Positions 1 to 6,379 of a DNA stretch of 13,941 bases are shown piece by piece. The first letter of the stretch is position 1. Each line of letters opens with the position of its first letter. The notes below the pieces were generated by a model. The model saw only the letters and a list, made by a program, of their open reading frames with translations, ran no database searches and was not told the origin of the DNA. The stretch spans positions 1 through 13,941 of the forward strand of contig CAMLDO010000042.1 in NCBI GenBank assembly GCA_946478865.1, in the 5' to 3' direction. Source of the stretch: an uncultured Methylobacillus sp. GTDB lineage: Bacteria; Pseudomonadota; Gammaproteobacteria; Burkholderiales; Methylophilaceae. The translations under genes and the position numbers were made by a program.

Positions 1-140
1 TCCTCCGGTCCACATTCCCCACCATTTATCGCCCTGTTTCTCTCTGTTCCTAGCAGCATAATAGTGCCGCCACGGAACAGTTATGCTGCCACTCTGAAAA
101 ACTGCGTATAGCGCTCCCGCCTAGATACGACTGCATCATT

Positions 141-172
141 AAAAAAGAAAACGCCCGCAATTGCAGGCGTTT
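141..172 (-). terminator. Rho-independent terminator of the VOC/SnoaL/cupin operon
   Basis: On the minus strand a GC-rich hairpin (AAACGCC at 166-172 paired with GGCGTTT at 149-155, with an inner GCAA/TTGC stem) is followed by a T-rich tract at 141-148. It lies about 45 nt past the stop codon of the VOC gene and is correctly oriented to end that operon. Positions 1-140 hold no gene that I can support. Confidence 0.85.
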
Positions 173-215
173 GGCACTTCAGCTTTAGTGACCCTCGAGT
201 GGATGCCTAACCTGA

Positions 216-662
216 CTATAGATTTACTCGCGATAATTTGTCATAGCGGTCGCGGCGCTCCTGGCGATAGTTGGTAACCTCCAGGCGGATGCCATCGGGG
301 TCAGCAAAGAACGTGGCCCAATAATCCGTCGCATATTCACCGTAGAGTTTTGCTTCAGATGCTTCAATCCCTGCCGCACGCAATTGATTGGCAACCGTGA
401 TGACATCGGCGATGGAATCAACGCGAAGGCAAAAGTGATGAAGTCCGGGAGCATAGGCATCATGACCAGATGAGCTATGCGACGGACGCAGAACAAACCC
501 GAAATGACGGTTGAAGTATTGGATATGCGGATCACCATCGATGACGAACTCATTCTTGTGGAAACCCAGCGTATCCTGCAGCACACGATCATAAAAAGCT
601 GCTGAACGAGACAGATCGGAAACAGTGATATAGATGTGATCGATGCCGATAACTTCAGTCAT
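216..662 (-). CDS. VOC-family (glyoxalase/bleomycin-resistance type) protein
   Basis: A 148-residue soluble protein with the vicinal oxygen chelate fold. It starts with the typical beta-strand around IDHIYITVSDL (residues 7-17) and ends with DPDGIRLEVTNY (121-132). Candidate metal ligands are His9, His75 or His76 in the GLHHFCLRV strand, and Glu128, matching the H/H/E pattern of metal-dependent VOC enzymes, so it is probably active on a small molecule and not merely a binding protein. The substrate cannot be told from sequence; the family includes lactoylglutathione lyases, dioxygenases and antibiotic-binding proteins. It is the last gene of a three-gene minus-strand cassette, 33 nt after the SnoaL-like gene and about 45 nt before a terminator. 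The ATG at 662 has only a distant AGG as ribosome binding site. Confidence 0.88.
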   Translation of the reverse strand: MTEVIGIDHIYITVSDLSRSAAFYDRVLQDTLGFHKNEFVIDGDPHIQYFNRHFGFVLRPSHSSSGHDAYAPGLHHFCLRVDSIADVITVANQLRAAGIEASEAKLYGEYATDYWATFFADPDGIRLEVTNYRQERRDRYDKLSRVNL

Positions 663-695
663 GACTGACGACCTGTACGCAGGGATTCACTTGGC

Positions 696-1049
696 TCAGG
701 CGTAGTGTGCACAAGCCTTGATCACTTTCCCTTGTGCATTAAAGAAAAACACTTCCGCAGCCATGCCCCGTACACCGCGGTAGTAAAGCGTGATGCTTTC
801 GACTCCGACTAACAGCTCAACCAACTCAAATCTGAGTGTAGGCATTTTTTCTAACGCCATGGCCCAATAGGCACTCACCGCAGCCTTGCCTTTTAGGTTG
901 CCAGACGGCTCTCCCCAAATTTGCGCAATATAGGGAGATGACATCTCGAAGTCTTCTGCATAGTGGGACAAGATGTGTTCAAGATCATGAGCGTTCCATG
1001 ACTCGATCCAGTGCTTGGCAAAATGCTCGGCGAATTCATGAGTAATCAT
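696..1049 (-). CDS. SnoaL-like / NTF2-fold protein
   Basis: A 117-residue protein of the SnoaL_2/NTF2-like superfamily. Signature segments are the N-terminal helix with WIESWNAHDLEHILSHYAEDFEM (about residues 14-36), the SSPYI loop, LKGKAAVSAYWAMAL (about 53-67), and the C-terminal strand ending in KACAHYA. These proteins form a cone-shaped alpha+beta barrel; members act as cyclases, isomerases, dehydratases or simple ligand binders, so no reaction is assigned. The start at 1049 is supported by a GAGG ribosome binding site that overlaps the stop codon of the upstream cupin gene (TGAGG). With a gap of only 8 nt this suggests translational coupling. No signal peptide or membrane segment is seen, so it should be cytoplasmic. 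Confidence 0.85.
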   Translation of the reverse strand: MITHEFAEHFAKHWIESWNAHDLEHILSHYAEDFEMSSPYIAQIWGEPSGNLKGKAAVSAYWAMALEKMPTLRFELVELLVGVESITLYYRGVRGMAAEVFFFNAQGKVIKACAHYA

Positions 1050-1057
1050 CTAAAACC

Positions 1058-1540
1058 TCAGTCGTACGGCGTGCCGTCCTTGTGGACGAATGTCCAATGT
1101 CCCGCAATAAGCAAAGCCTTCAGGTCGTCGTCGGGATAGCTGCCTTCGTCTCCAGACGTCCTGTCGCCAATCTCCAGATACACGACTTCCTCTCCGGTTT
1201 CGTTAATCAGGTGGTGTCCGTTGCCGGAGCCTGCCTTAAAACCTGCGCACATTCCCGGCGCTAGCTGCGTGCTGCCTTCATCCGTGCGGAGCGTGGGTCG
1301 GCCTTGAAGAATATAAATAAACTCGTCTTGCTTACTATGCGTATGACGTAAGGAGGACATAGCGCTGGGTGCAAGGCGCGTGAGGTTCACTCCGAAGTTG
1401 GTGAGCCCAAAAATATCGCCGAGCGGGCGTTTTTCTCTACCCGCCATCCGTGACGCAAACGGTTCTGGATAAGCGGACAATTTCGCTCGTGCAGGCGCGT
1501 TTTCCGCAAGAACTGCAATTGGCTTTTTTTCCTCTGACAT
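1058..1540 (-). CDS. Metal-binding cupin-domain protein
   Basis: A 160-residue single-domain cupin. Cupin motif 1 is intact: His66, His68 and Glu73 in RHTHSKQDEFIYILQG, and motif 2 contributes His109 or His110 in GNGHHLINETGEE, giving a complete 3-His/1-Glu metal site. The C-terminal YPDDDL segment (about 135-140) is typical of a widespread cupin family of unknown substrate. The open frame extends upstream to 1744, but I chose the ATG at 1540 because the extension (1541-1744) is Cys-rich, unlike any cupin N-terminus, and MSEEKK begins a normal soluble N-terminus. First gene of the cupin/SnoaL/VOC cassette. The three folds together suggest a small-molecule catabolic or detoxification step; this is inference. 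Confidence 0.87.
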   Translation of the reverse strand: MSEEKKPIAVLAENAPARAKLSAYPEPFASRMAGREKRPLGDIFGLTNFGVNLTRLAPSAMSSLRHTHSKQDEFIYILQGRPTLRTDEGSTQLAPGMCAGFKAGSGNGHHLINETGEEVVYLEIGDRTSGDEGSYPDDDLKALLIAGHWTFVHKDGTPYD

Positions 1541-1628
1541 TGGGTACCTGATGAAGCAAGCTGGCTTGTTCAACAACTCTATTAACCCTACTAAATGCAG
1601 TTTAAATTCCCACTTCGAACATCCGCAA

Positions 1629-1757
1629 CTACCACTTCTGATAGTTCCGACATCTGCCAGCATTAAGCCCTTCATCCTGCAAAACTTGCAGGTTTCTGCC
1701 GCAAATTTTGCAGGACTCTTCTTCGGGCATATCCAGCATTTCATCCAACCCGGGCAT
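1629..1757 (-). CDS. Possible small Cys-containing protein (42 aa)
   Basis: A short minus-strand ORF beginning MPGLDEMLDMPEEESCKICG and ending at a TAG at 1629. The acidic start followed by CKIC and a later RCRNYQKW tail looks more protein-like than chance, and resembles one half of a zinc-ribbon, but only three cysteines are present and no Shine-Dalgarno is convincing. It overlaps, in another frame, the unused N-terminal extension of the cupin ORF. It sits about 90 nt upstream of the cupin start on the same strand and would be the leader gene of that cassette. It may equally be the remnant of a longer zinc-ribbon protein. I do not recognise a family. Confidence 0.25.
   Translation of the reverse strand: MPGLDEMLDMPEEESCKICGRNLQVLQDEGLNAGRCRNYQKW
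1675..1715. repeat. Nested inverted repeat upstream of the cupin operon
   Basis: TCCTGCAAAA (1675-1684) and TTTTGCAGGA (1706-1715) form a perfect 10-bp inverted repeat. Inside it, CCTGCAA (1676-1682) also pairs perfectly with TTGCAGG (1686-1692). The same arm can therefore pair with two partners, giving mutually exclusive hairpins or three related half-sites. It lies in the 403-nt region between the cupin start (1540) and the phosphoethanolamine transferase start (1944). Apart from the possible small ORF I see no other gene there. Confidence 0.5.
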
Positions 1758-1943
1758 CCAACAGTTCCACAGGCTACTGTTTTTTAATAAATTTATCTTA
1801 CCGCCCTATTCAAGAGACAAGAAACAAGAGGGGTGGCACGAATCATGATCCATATAGATCCGTTGCAACTCAATGATTCGAGAAAAATGAGCCAGCATCG
1901 GCCGGACAACCATGTCCGTTGCCTATGCAAGGCTCCATAGCCT

Positions 1944-3569
1944 ATGTTCAAACTGTCGTCTTTCACTACCCCGCAAAGCCGTTTAGCTCTTGCGGCTTCG
2001 CTATTCCTCATGCTGACCGGCAACCGCGAGCTGTTCGAGCGCCTGCTGGAGGTGTATCCCCTCACGGTTAGCAATCTGCCGTTCCTGATCTCACTGGCCT
2101 TGTTCTTCACGGCGGCAACCATGCTGTTTCTGGTCGCCGTCACGCCGGGGCGGGCGGGACGCTGGATATTGGCCGGATTGCTGCTGCTAGCGTCGCAGGC
2201 GGCGTATTACATGGATCAGTATGCAGTGGTGATCGATACGGTGATGCTGGACAACATATTAGCCACCAATCCGCATGAGGCTGCGGGGCTGCTGAGCTGG
2301 AACCTGGCGTGGCGCACGGTGGTGTTCGGGCTGATTCCGGCGTGGCTGGTGTGGCGCTATTGGCCGAAGGCGCAGTCGCTGCGGCAGGAGATCAGGTCGC
2401 GGTTGAAGCTGGCGTTGTTGCTCGTGGTCGGGCTGGTGATCGTGGTCGCGCCGTTCACAGCGGGCTATGCCTCGTTCATCCGTGAACACAAGACGACGCG
2501 GATGTATGCAAATCCGACTTTCTTCAGCTACTCGGTCCTCAACTATCTGGGGCAGAAACTGAAGCGCCCTTACACCGGGAAACTGACTCCGGTCGCTCAG
2601 GACGCCCGCCTGCTGGATAACGAGCACAGGAAGGAACTGGTCATACTAGTGGTAGGGGAAACCGCGCGCGCAGACCGCTTCTCGCTCAACGGCTATCCGA
2701 GGCTGACCAATCCGCTGCTCGCGAAGGAAAACGTGGTGAGCATGACCAACGTGACCTCCTGCGGCACTTCGACCGGCGAATCCGTACCCTGCATGTTCTC
2801 GTCGATGAAGCATGCGCATTTCAACCGCGAGAAGGCGCTGCATATCGAGAACGCGCTGGACGTGCTGTTCGAGCACGGCGTGCAGGTGCTGTGGCGCGAC
2901 AACAATTCGGACTCCAAGGGCGTGGCGACGCGCATGCAGTACCAGGATTTCAAGTCGCCCACGCTCAATCCGGTGTGCGAGAACGAGTGCCGCGACATCG
3001 GCATGCTAAGTGGGCTGGACAACTATATCGCGTCGCAAAAAGGGCGGGATATCCTGATCGTGCTGCATCAGATGGGCAACCACGGGCCGGAATACTATCG
3101 GCGCTACCCCAAGGCGTTCGAGCGCTTCACGCCGACCTGCAAGAGCAGCGAATTGCGCGAATGCAGCCAGCAGGAAATCGACAATGCCTATGACAACGCC
3201 ATTTTGTACACGGATTACTTCCTGTCGCAGACGATCGAGTTTCTGAAAAAGTACGACGGCGAGTATGAGACCGCGATGCTGTATGTCTCGGACCACGGCG
3301 AATCGTTGGGCGAGCACGGTATCTACCTGCATGCCGCGCCGTACCTGATCGCCCCCAAGGAACAGACGCACATTCCTGCCATCGTGTGGCTAGGCCAGCA
3401 TTTCGATTTCAATATCGAGCAGCTCAAGCCTTACCGCGACTCTCCGGTCAGCCATGACGATTTGTTCTGCACCTTGCTGGCCGGCTACGAGATCGACACG
3501 AAGATGTGCGATGGGCCGAGAGACATTCTCTACAAGAATAAGGAGTTATGGAGCCAGGCATTATCGTGA
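1944..3569 (+). CDS. eptA: Lipid A phosphoethanolamine transferase (EptA/MCR-like)
   Basis: A 541-residue inner-membrane enzyme that transfers phosphoethanolamine from phosphatidylethanolamine to lipid A, lowering outer-membrane negative charge and polymyxin binding. The N-terminal part (about 1-175) carries five hydrophobic segments; the rest is a periplasmic sulfatase-fold domain. All expected active-site residues are present by comparison with MCR-1: Glu239 in VGETARADR, nucleophile Thr277 in SCGTSTGESVPCMF, Asp450-His451 in SDHGES, plus His380 (MGNHGP) and His463 (YLH). Paired cysteines at 273/283, 345/349 and 399/407 match the disulfides of the family. Length is normal. No two-component regulator (pmrAB type), dgkA or other lipid A gene is adjacent, so it is an isolated gene. 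Regulation is not evident. Related family members modify other lipopolysaccharide sites, so the exact acceptor is inferred. Confidence 0.93.
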   Translation: MFKLSSFTTPQSRLALAASLFLMLTGNRELFERLLEVYPLTVSNLPFLISLALFFTAATMLFLVAVTPGRAGRWILAGLLLLASQAAYYMDQYAVVIDTVMLDNILATNPHEAAGLLSWNLAWRTVVFGLIPAWLVWRYWPKAQSLRQEIRSRLKLALLLVVGLVIVVAPFTAGYASFIREHKTTRMYANPTFFSYSVLNYLGQKLKRPYTGKLTPVAQDARLLDNEHRKELVILVVGETARADRFSLNGYPRLTNPLLAKENVVSMTNVTSCGTSTGESVPCMFSSMKHAHFNREKALHIENALDVLFEHGVQVLWRDNNSDSKGVATRMQYQDFKSPTLNPVCENECRDIGMLSGLDNYIASQKGRDILIVLHQMGNHGPEYYRRYPKAFERFTPTCKSSELRECSQQEIDNAYDNAILYTDYFLSQTIEFLKKYDGEYETAMLYVSDHGESLGEHGIYLHAAPYLIAPKEQTHIPAIVWLGQHFDFNIEQLKPYRDSPVSHDDLFCTLLAGYEIDTKMCDGPRDILYKNKELWSQALS

Positions 3570-3616
3570 CCGCCGAACCACGCAGCTGCGATTCTCCTGC
3601 GAGACGCAGTACTTAA

Positions 3617-4039
3617 TTACACGGTCATGAGAACCAGGGTGCCGCTCACGATCAAGGCGCCGCCGATGATGAGTTTGGGCGTGAGCGGTTCACCCAGCAG
3701 CAGCACTCCCAGCACGATGGCAAACACGACGCTCAGCTTGTCTATGGGAGCGACCAATGAAGCGGGAGCCAGTTGGAGCGCGCGGTAATACATGAGCCAG
3801 GAGAATCCGGTCGCAATCGCGGAAAGTACCAGAAAAACCATGGGCATCACGTTCACCGGCTTTCTGGGAAGTTGCCAAGCATCCTGAAAACTCACCGCCA
3901 GGGCGGTGACGATGAGGATGATCACGGTGCGGATAAAGGTCGCCAGGCTCGAATTCATCCCGGCCACGCCGAGCTTCCCGAAAATGGCGGTCAATCCTGC
4001 AAAAAAAGCGGAGCCGAGAGCAAAGAGTTTCCAGGACAT
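3617..4039 (-). CDS. EamA-family (DMT superfamily) single-domain transporter
   Basis: A 140-residue integral membrane protein with one EamA unit. Five hydrophobic helices are visible, roughly residues 4-24, 31-50, 64-84, 90-116 and 119-139. The conserved pattern around APASLVAPIDKLSVVFA (about 91-107) and the GEPLTPK turn is typical of EamA proteins. Most DMT transporters have two such repeats and ten helices; single-repeat members are common, form dimers, and transport unknown metabolites. The start at 4039 has a strong GAGGAGG ribosome binding site six bases upstream. It ends 47 nt from the convergent phosphoethanolamine transferase gene. I see no clear terminator in that gap. Confidence 0.9.
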   Translation of the reverse strand: MSWKLFALGSAFFAGLTAIFGKLGVAGMNSSLATFIRTVIILIVTALAVSFQDAWQLPRKPVNVMPMVFLVLSAIATGFSWLMYYRALQLAPASLVAPIDKLSVVFAIVLGVLLLGEPLTPKLIIGGALIVSGTLVLMTV

Positions 4040-4146
4040 TTCGCCTCCTCAAGCAGCACTGCCTTAGAACAAAGACTTGGTATAAACGGGCAACTTCAAC
4101 TTCGGAGCTATCCGAGCCAACACTCATCAGTTCGCTCACAAGAGTT

Positions 4147-4557
4147 TTATCGCCCTTGATCGTCCGGATCCGGCCAATCAATCAACGCTTTCTTGTAGGC
4201 CTCTTTCTCAAACGCATTGTCGCGGTACATTCTGCGTCCCTTGACGAACTGCCACAAGCTGGAGAGCAGGTAGGCCGGAATGAAAAAAGGCCCCCATCGT
4301 TCGCACTGGCCGACGTGGACATGCTCATGCGCCCGGAACCGGTCGAGTTCAGTCGCGTTTGCTCCAAGGATGACATGGCCGAGCGTCATGGCGCTGAAGC
4401 GGCAACGCCTGACCAGACGCCCCAGCATTCCGCCATGAACTTCCATGGCTGGACGCACCCATCGCACCTTGGCTCCGGTTGCCAGAAACACCATGGCAAA
4501 GGCCAATCCGATCAGGGTGGTAGGCAGGGACCAGAAATACGCAAGCAGCCTTGGCAC
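4147..4557 (-). CDS. Small membrane protein with HExxH metallopeptidase-like motif
   Basis: About 136 residues, unnamed family. A hydrophobic segment (about residues 14-28) lies near the N-terminus and a second amphipathic or hydrophobic patch at 89-104 (WGPFFIPAYLLSSLWQ). Between them is the motif HEHVH (77-81), which fits HExxH, and a downstream NAFEKEAY (114-121) supplies a glutamate (Glu119) in the position where gluzincin-type peptidases and DUF4157-like domains have their third zinc ligand. The protein is much shorter than true peptidases and proteolysis is not shown. The start is uncertain: the longest frame begins with a GTG at 4557 directly after an in-frame stop, and no good ribosome binding site is visible. 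It lies upstream of the EamA gene on the same strand, 107 nt apart. Confidence 0.72.
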   Translation of the reverse strand: MPRLLAYFWSLPTTLIGLAFAMVFLATGAKVRWVRPAMEVHGGMLGRLVRRCRFSAMTLGHVILGANATELDRFRAHEHVHVGQCERWGPFFIPAYLLSSLWQFVKGRRMYRDNAFEKEAYKKALIDWPDPDDQGR

Positions 4558-4595
4558 GGGTCACATGCTGACAAAATTCATGGGGAGAAACAAGG

Positions 4596-4635
4596 AAAAA
4601 GTAATACCCGCCCGGGGTTGGAAGACGGGTATTAC
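4596..4635 (-). terminator. Rho-independent terminator of the Fae-like/HutG operon
   Basis: GTAATACCCG (4601-4610) and CGGGTATTAC (4626-4635) form a perfect 10-bp stem with a 15-nt loop; on the minus strand the stem is followed by TTTTT (4600-4596). It is correctly placed to end transcription coming from the HutG-family gene whose stop is at 4761. The 125 nt between that stop and the hairpin hold no ORF that I can support. Confidence 0.85.
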
Positions 4636-4760
4636 ATGAAGTAGAGGTGTTACGGGAGCAATGGTAGCGGCGAGGCCGTGCGTACGCATTAGGGCAACAG
4701 GACTATTTCATGGATGCTGGCATTGAGGCAGGGAACCTAAGGAATGGATTCTTTGTGAGA

Positions 4761-5597
4761 TCAACCCGCTGAAACGGACAGGCTGGGCAGGCCGTGCGAA
4801 GCAGCCTGGGCAATGAGGTCTTCCAGCATGGCGCGCAGATGTTTGCGCAAGGGAGATGCCAGGCGTTCATCGTACCGGGCCGGCGATGAGGATTCATTCA
4901 TATAGGCACGCTGGGCGATTTCCATCTGGATCGCATGCACACCTGCAGCAGGATTTCCGTAATGGCGGGTGATGTATCCGCCCTTGAAGCGGCCGTTCAG
5001 AACCCAGGAATACCCACTCTCGTCCGCCCTGTCGGCGACGGAGGAAGAAAATTCGGGCGAGCATGCGGCGTGATCGGCCGTGCCGATATTGAGGCACGGC
5101 AGCTCCCCGCCGAACAGTCTGGGAAGGTGGGAGCGGATGGAATGCGCATCCCACAGCACGACATTGCCATGCAGGGCTTTCAGCCGTTCCAGTTCATTGC
5201 TCAGCGCCTGATGATAGGGCTGCCAGTACTCACTGATCAAACCGGGCATTTCCTCCGGCTGCGGCCCGTCGTCGCGGGCATACAGCGGCTTGCCATCAAA
5301 AGTCTCGATGGGGCACAGCCCGGTCGTATGCTGACCCGGATAAAGGCTGGTATCGTCGGGGGGCCGATTCAGATCGACCACGTAGCGTGTGTATGTCGCC
5401 GCGATAATGGTGACATCGAGTTCATGGGCGAAGTCGTAAAGCTGGTCCAGGCACCAATCGGTGTCCGGAAGCGCCTGCGCTCCGGGCAGTAGCCGCGGCA
5501 GCAGCCATTCGGGAATGGCCGTTCCGCCGTGGGGAATGGAGATCAGAAGCGGAGCATTGCCCCGCTTCAGGCGATAAACGGGCGGTTCGGTCCGCAT
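4761..5597 (-). CDS. hutG: N-formylglutamate amidohydrolase family (HutG-like)
   Basis: A 278-residue cytoplasmic hydrolase of the N-formylglutamate deformylase family, which splits N-formyl-L-glutamate into glutamate and formate as the last step of one histidine-degradation route. Family landmarks are present in order: SIPHGG (about 20-25), DTDWCLDQLYDF (about 45-56), YVVDLNRPPDD (about 72-82), the WDAHSIRS segment (about 149-156), NIGT, GRFKGGYITRHYG, and IQMEIAQRAYM near the C-terminus. Length is normal. No other histidine-utilisation gene (hutH, hutU, hutI or hutF) is in the window; instead the gene sits 12 nt downstream of a Fae-like gene, so it may act on another N-formyl compound. The ATG at 5597 has no good ribosome binding site, suggesting coupling to the upstream gene. 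Confidence 0.85.
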   Translation of the reverse strand: MRTEPPVYRLKRGNAPLLISIPHGGTAIPEWLLPRLLPGAQALPDTDWCLDQLYDFAHELDVTIIAATYTRYVVDLNRPPDDTSLYPGQHTTGLCPIETFDGKPLYARDDGPQPEEMPGLISEYWQPYHQALSNELERLKALHGNVVLWDAHSIRSHLPRLFGGELPCLNIGTADHAACSPEFSSSVADRADESGYSWVLNGRFKGGYITRHYGNPAAGVHAIQMEIAQRAYMNESSSPARYDERLASPLRKHLRAMLEDLIAQAASHGLPSLSVSAG

Positions 5598-5609
5598 CGC
5601 GCGCCGAGG

Positions 5610-6158
5610 CTAGAGCTTTCCGTCCAGACCCATCTGGTAATACTTGTGCACGGTCTTTTCCTGGTTCTCGAGCAGCCAGTCGATGCTGGGCTCCTGGCGC
5701 ATGGCCTTGGCGATCGCCTTGGCGGTCGCTTCGCGATGGATATTGAACAGCACCTTGTGATCTAGGTCCTTCTGCTCGACCACGATGGGATTGAGCCAGA
5801 CGGAGACGATGATGCCCAGGTCGTTGGCTTTTTCCTTGGGGATATCGCCGTTTCTGACAGCATCCAGCACACCGTTCGCCACGGCAGCCTGCACTGTTCC
5901 CATGAGAATATTGGTGTAGCGGCTGTCGTTCACGGTTACCTTGCTGACCATGATGGTGGCAGGCCGTACCATGACATCGGTATTAAGGATGGCCAGCACA
6001 CGGGTATGACCCTTGACCTGGTCGCCGAGCAGCGTGGCGAAGGCCGTCCCCATCGGTCCGTCCATTTCGCCGATCGCGATTTCCGGTTCCGCTGCCGTTC
6101 CGGGAGGCCCGCCCGCTACCAGGGCTTCGCCAACACGCATGACTATCTTGTCGCTCAT
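5610..6158 (-). CDS. Formaldehyde-activating enzyme (Fae) homologue lacking the catalytic His
   Basis: A 182-residue protein of the Fae family. True Fae condenses formaldehyde with tetrahydromethanopterin to give methylene-H4MPT. Shared features are the N-terminal VGEALV (residues 9-14), the GTAF segment (37-40), SKVTVNDSR (72-80), the GTVQAAVANGVLDAV helix (87-101) and IPKEKANDLGIIVSVWL (106-122). In canonical Fae the segment after GEALV carries a conserved His that serves as general acid/base; here the aligned residue is Glu24 and the first histidine in the whole protein is His51. It is therefore a divergent paralogue (Fae2/Fae3-like) whose activity is uncertain. I chose the ATG at 6158, which has GGAGAG ten bases upstream; the frame extends to 6227 without a better site. 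No H4MPT pathway gene is adjacent. Confidence 0.82.
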   Translation of the reverse strand: MSDKIVMRVGEALVAGGPPGTAAEPEIAIGEMDGPMGTAFATLLGDQVKGHTRVLAILNTDVMVRPATIMVSKVTVNDSRYTNILMGTVQAAVANGVLDAVRNGDIPKEKANDLGIIVSVWLNPIVVEQKDLDHKVLFNIHREATAKAIAKAMRQEPSIDWLLENQEKTVHKYYQMGLDGKL

Positions 6159-6379
6159 TCCTTGACTCTCCATTGAGATGAATAAATTAGTGAATGTAGG
6201 TAAAATTATATTACCTATATTACACAAATTAATGCGTCCCGTACATTCTCGGACTCATTGCGCTTGAGTTCAATTCCTTCTTATTGAGTACCACTTAGGT
6301 GTAATTGCCTGCAATTTCTTCCAAAGATTAAATTGAGGCTCGCTTTTAATTACTTAGTTACCACTCAGGAGAAAGAAAC
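6159..6379. promoter_or_regulatory. AT-rich divergent control region with a 21-bp palindrome
   Basis: This 221-nt region separates the minus-strand Fae-like gene from the plus-strand EutQ-like cupin gene and is visibly AT-rich. It contains a perfect inverted repeat TAGGTAA-N7-TTACCTA at 6197-6217, whose spacer also pairs partly. The repeat lies 39-59 nt upstream of the Fae-like start codon, where a promoter or operator would be expected. A near-direct repeat, AGTACCACTTAGG (6287-6299) and AGTTACCACTCAGG (6356-6369), lies closer to the cupin gene; the second copy runs into its AGGAGA ribosome binding site. No ORF is convincing here. Confidence 0.5.

Noticed and set aside
1541..1744. N-terminal extension of the cupin ORF
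   Set aside because: The added 68 residues do not resemble cupin N-termini, and the MSEEKK start matches normal family length.
1760..1785. Hairpin AACAGT/ACTGTT followed by a T-run on the plus strand
   Set aside because: The stem is only 6 bp with a 10-nt loop, and no plus-strand gene lies upstream for it to terminate.
1832..1850. Possible sigma-54 promoter (TGGCAC core) upstream of the phosphoethanolamine transferase
   Set aside because: The downstream GC element (TTGCA/T) is missing at the required spacing.
6159..6227. Longer start for the Fae-like protein
   Set aside because: The extra 23 residues overlap the palindrome and AT-rich control region and are not part of the Fae fold; the ATG at 6158 has a GGAGAG ribosome binding site.
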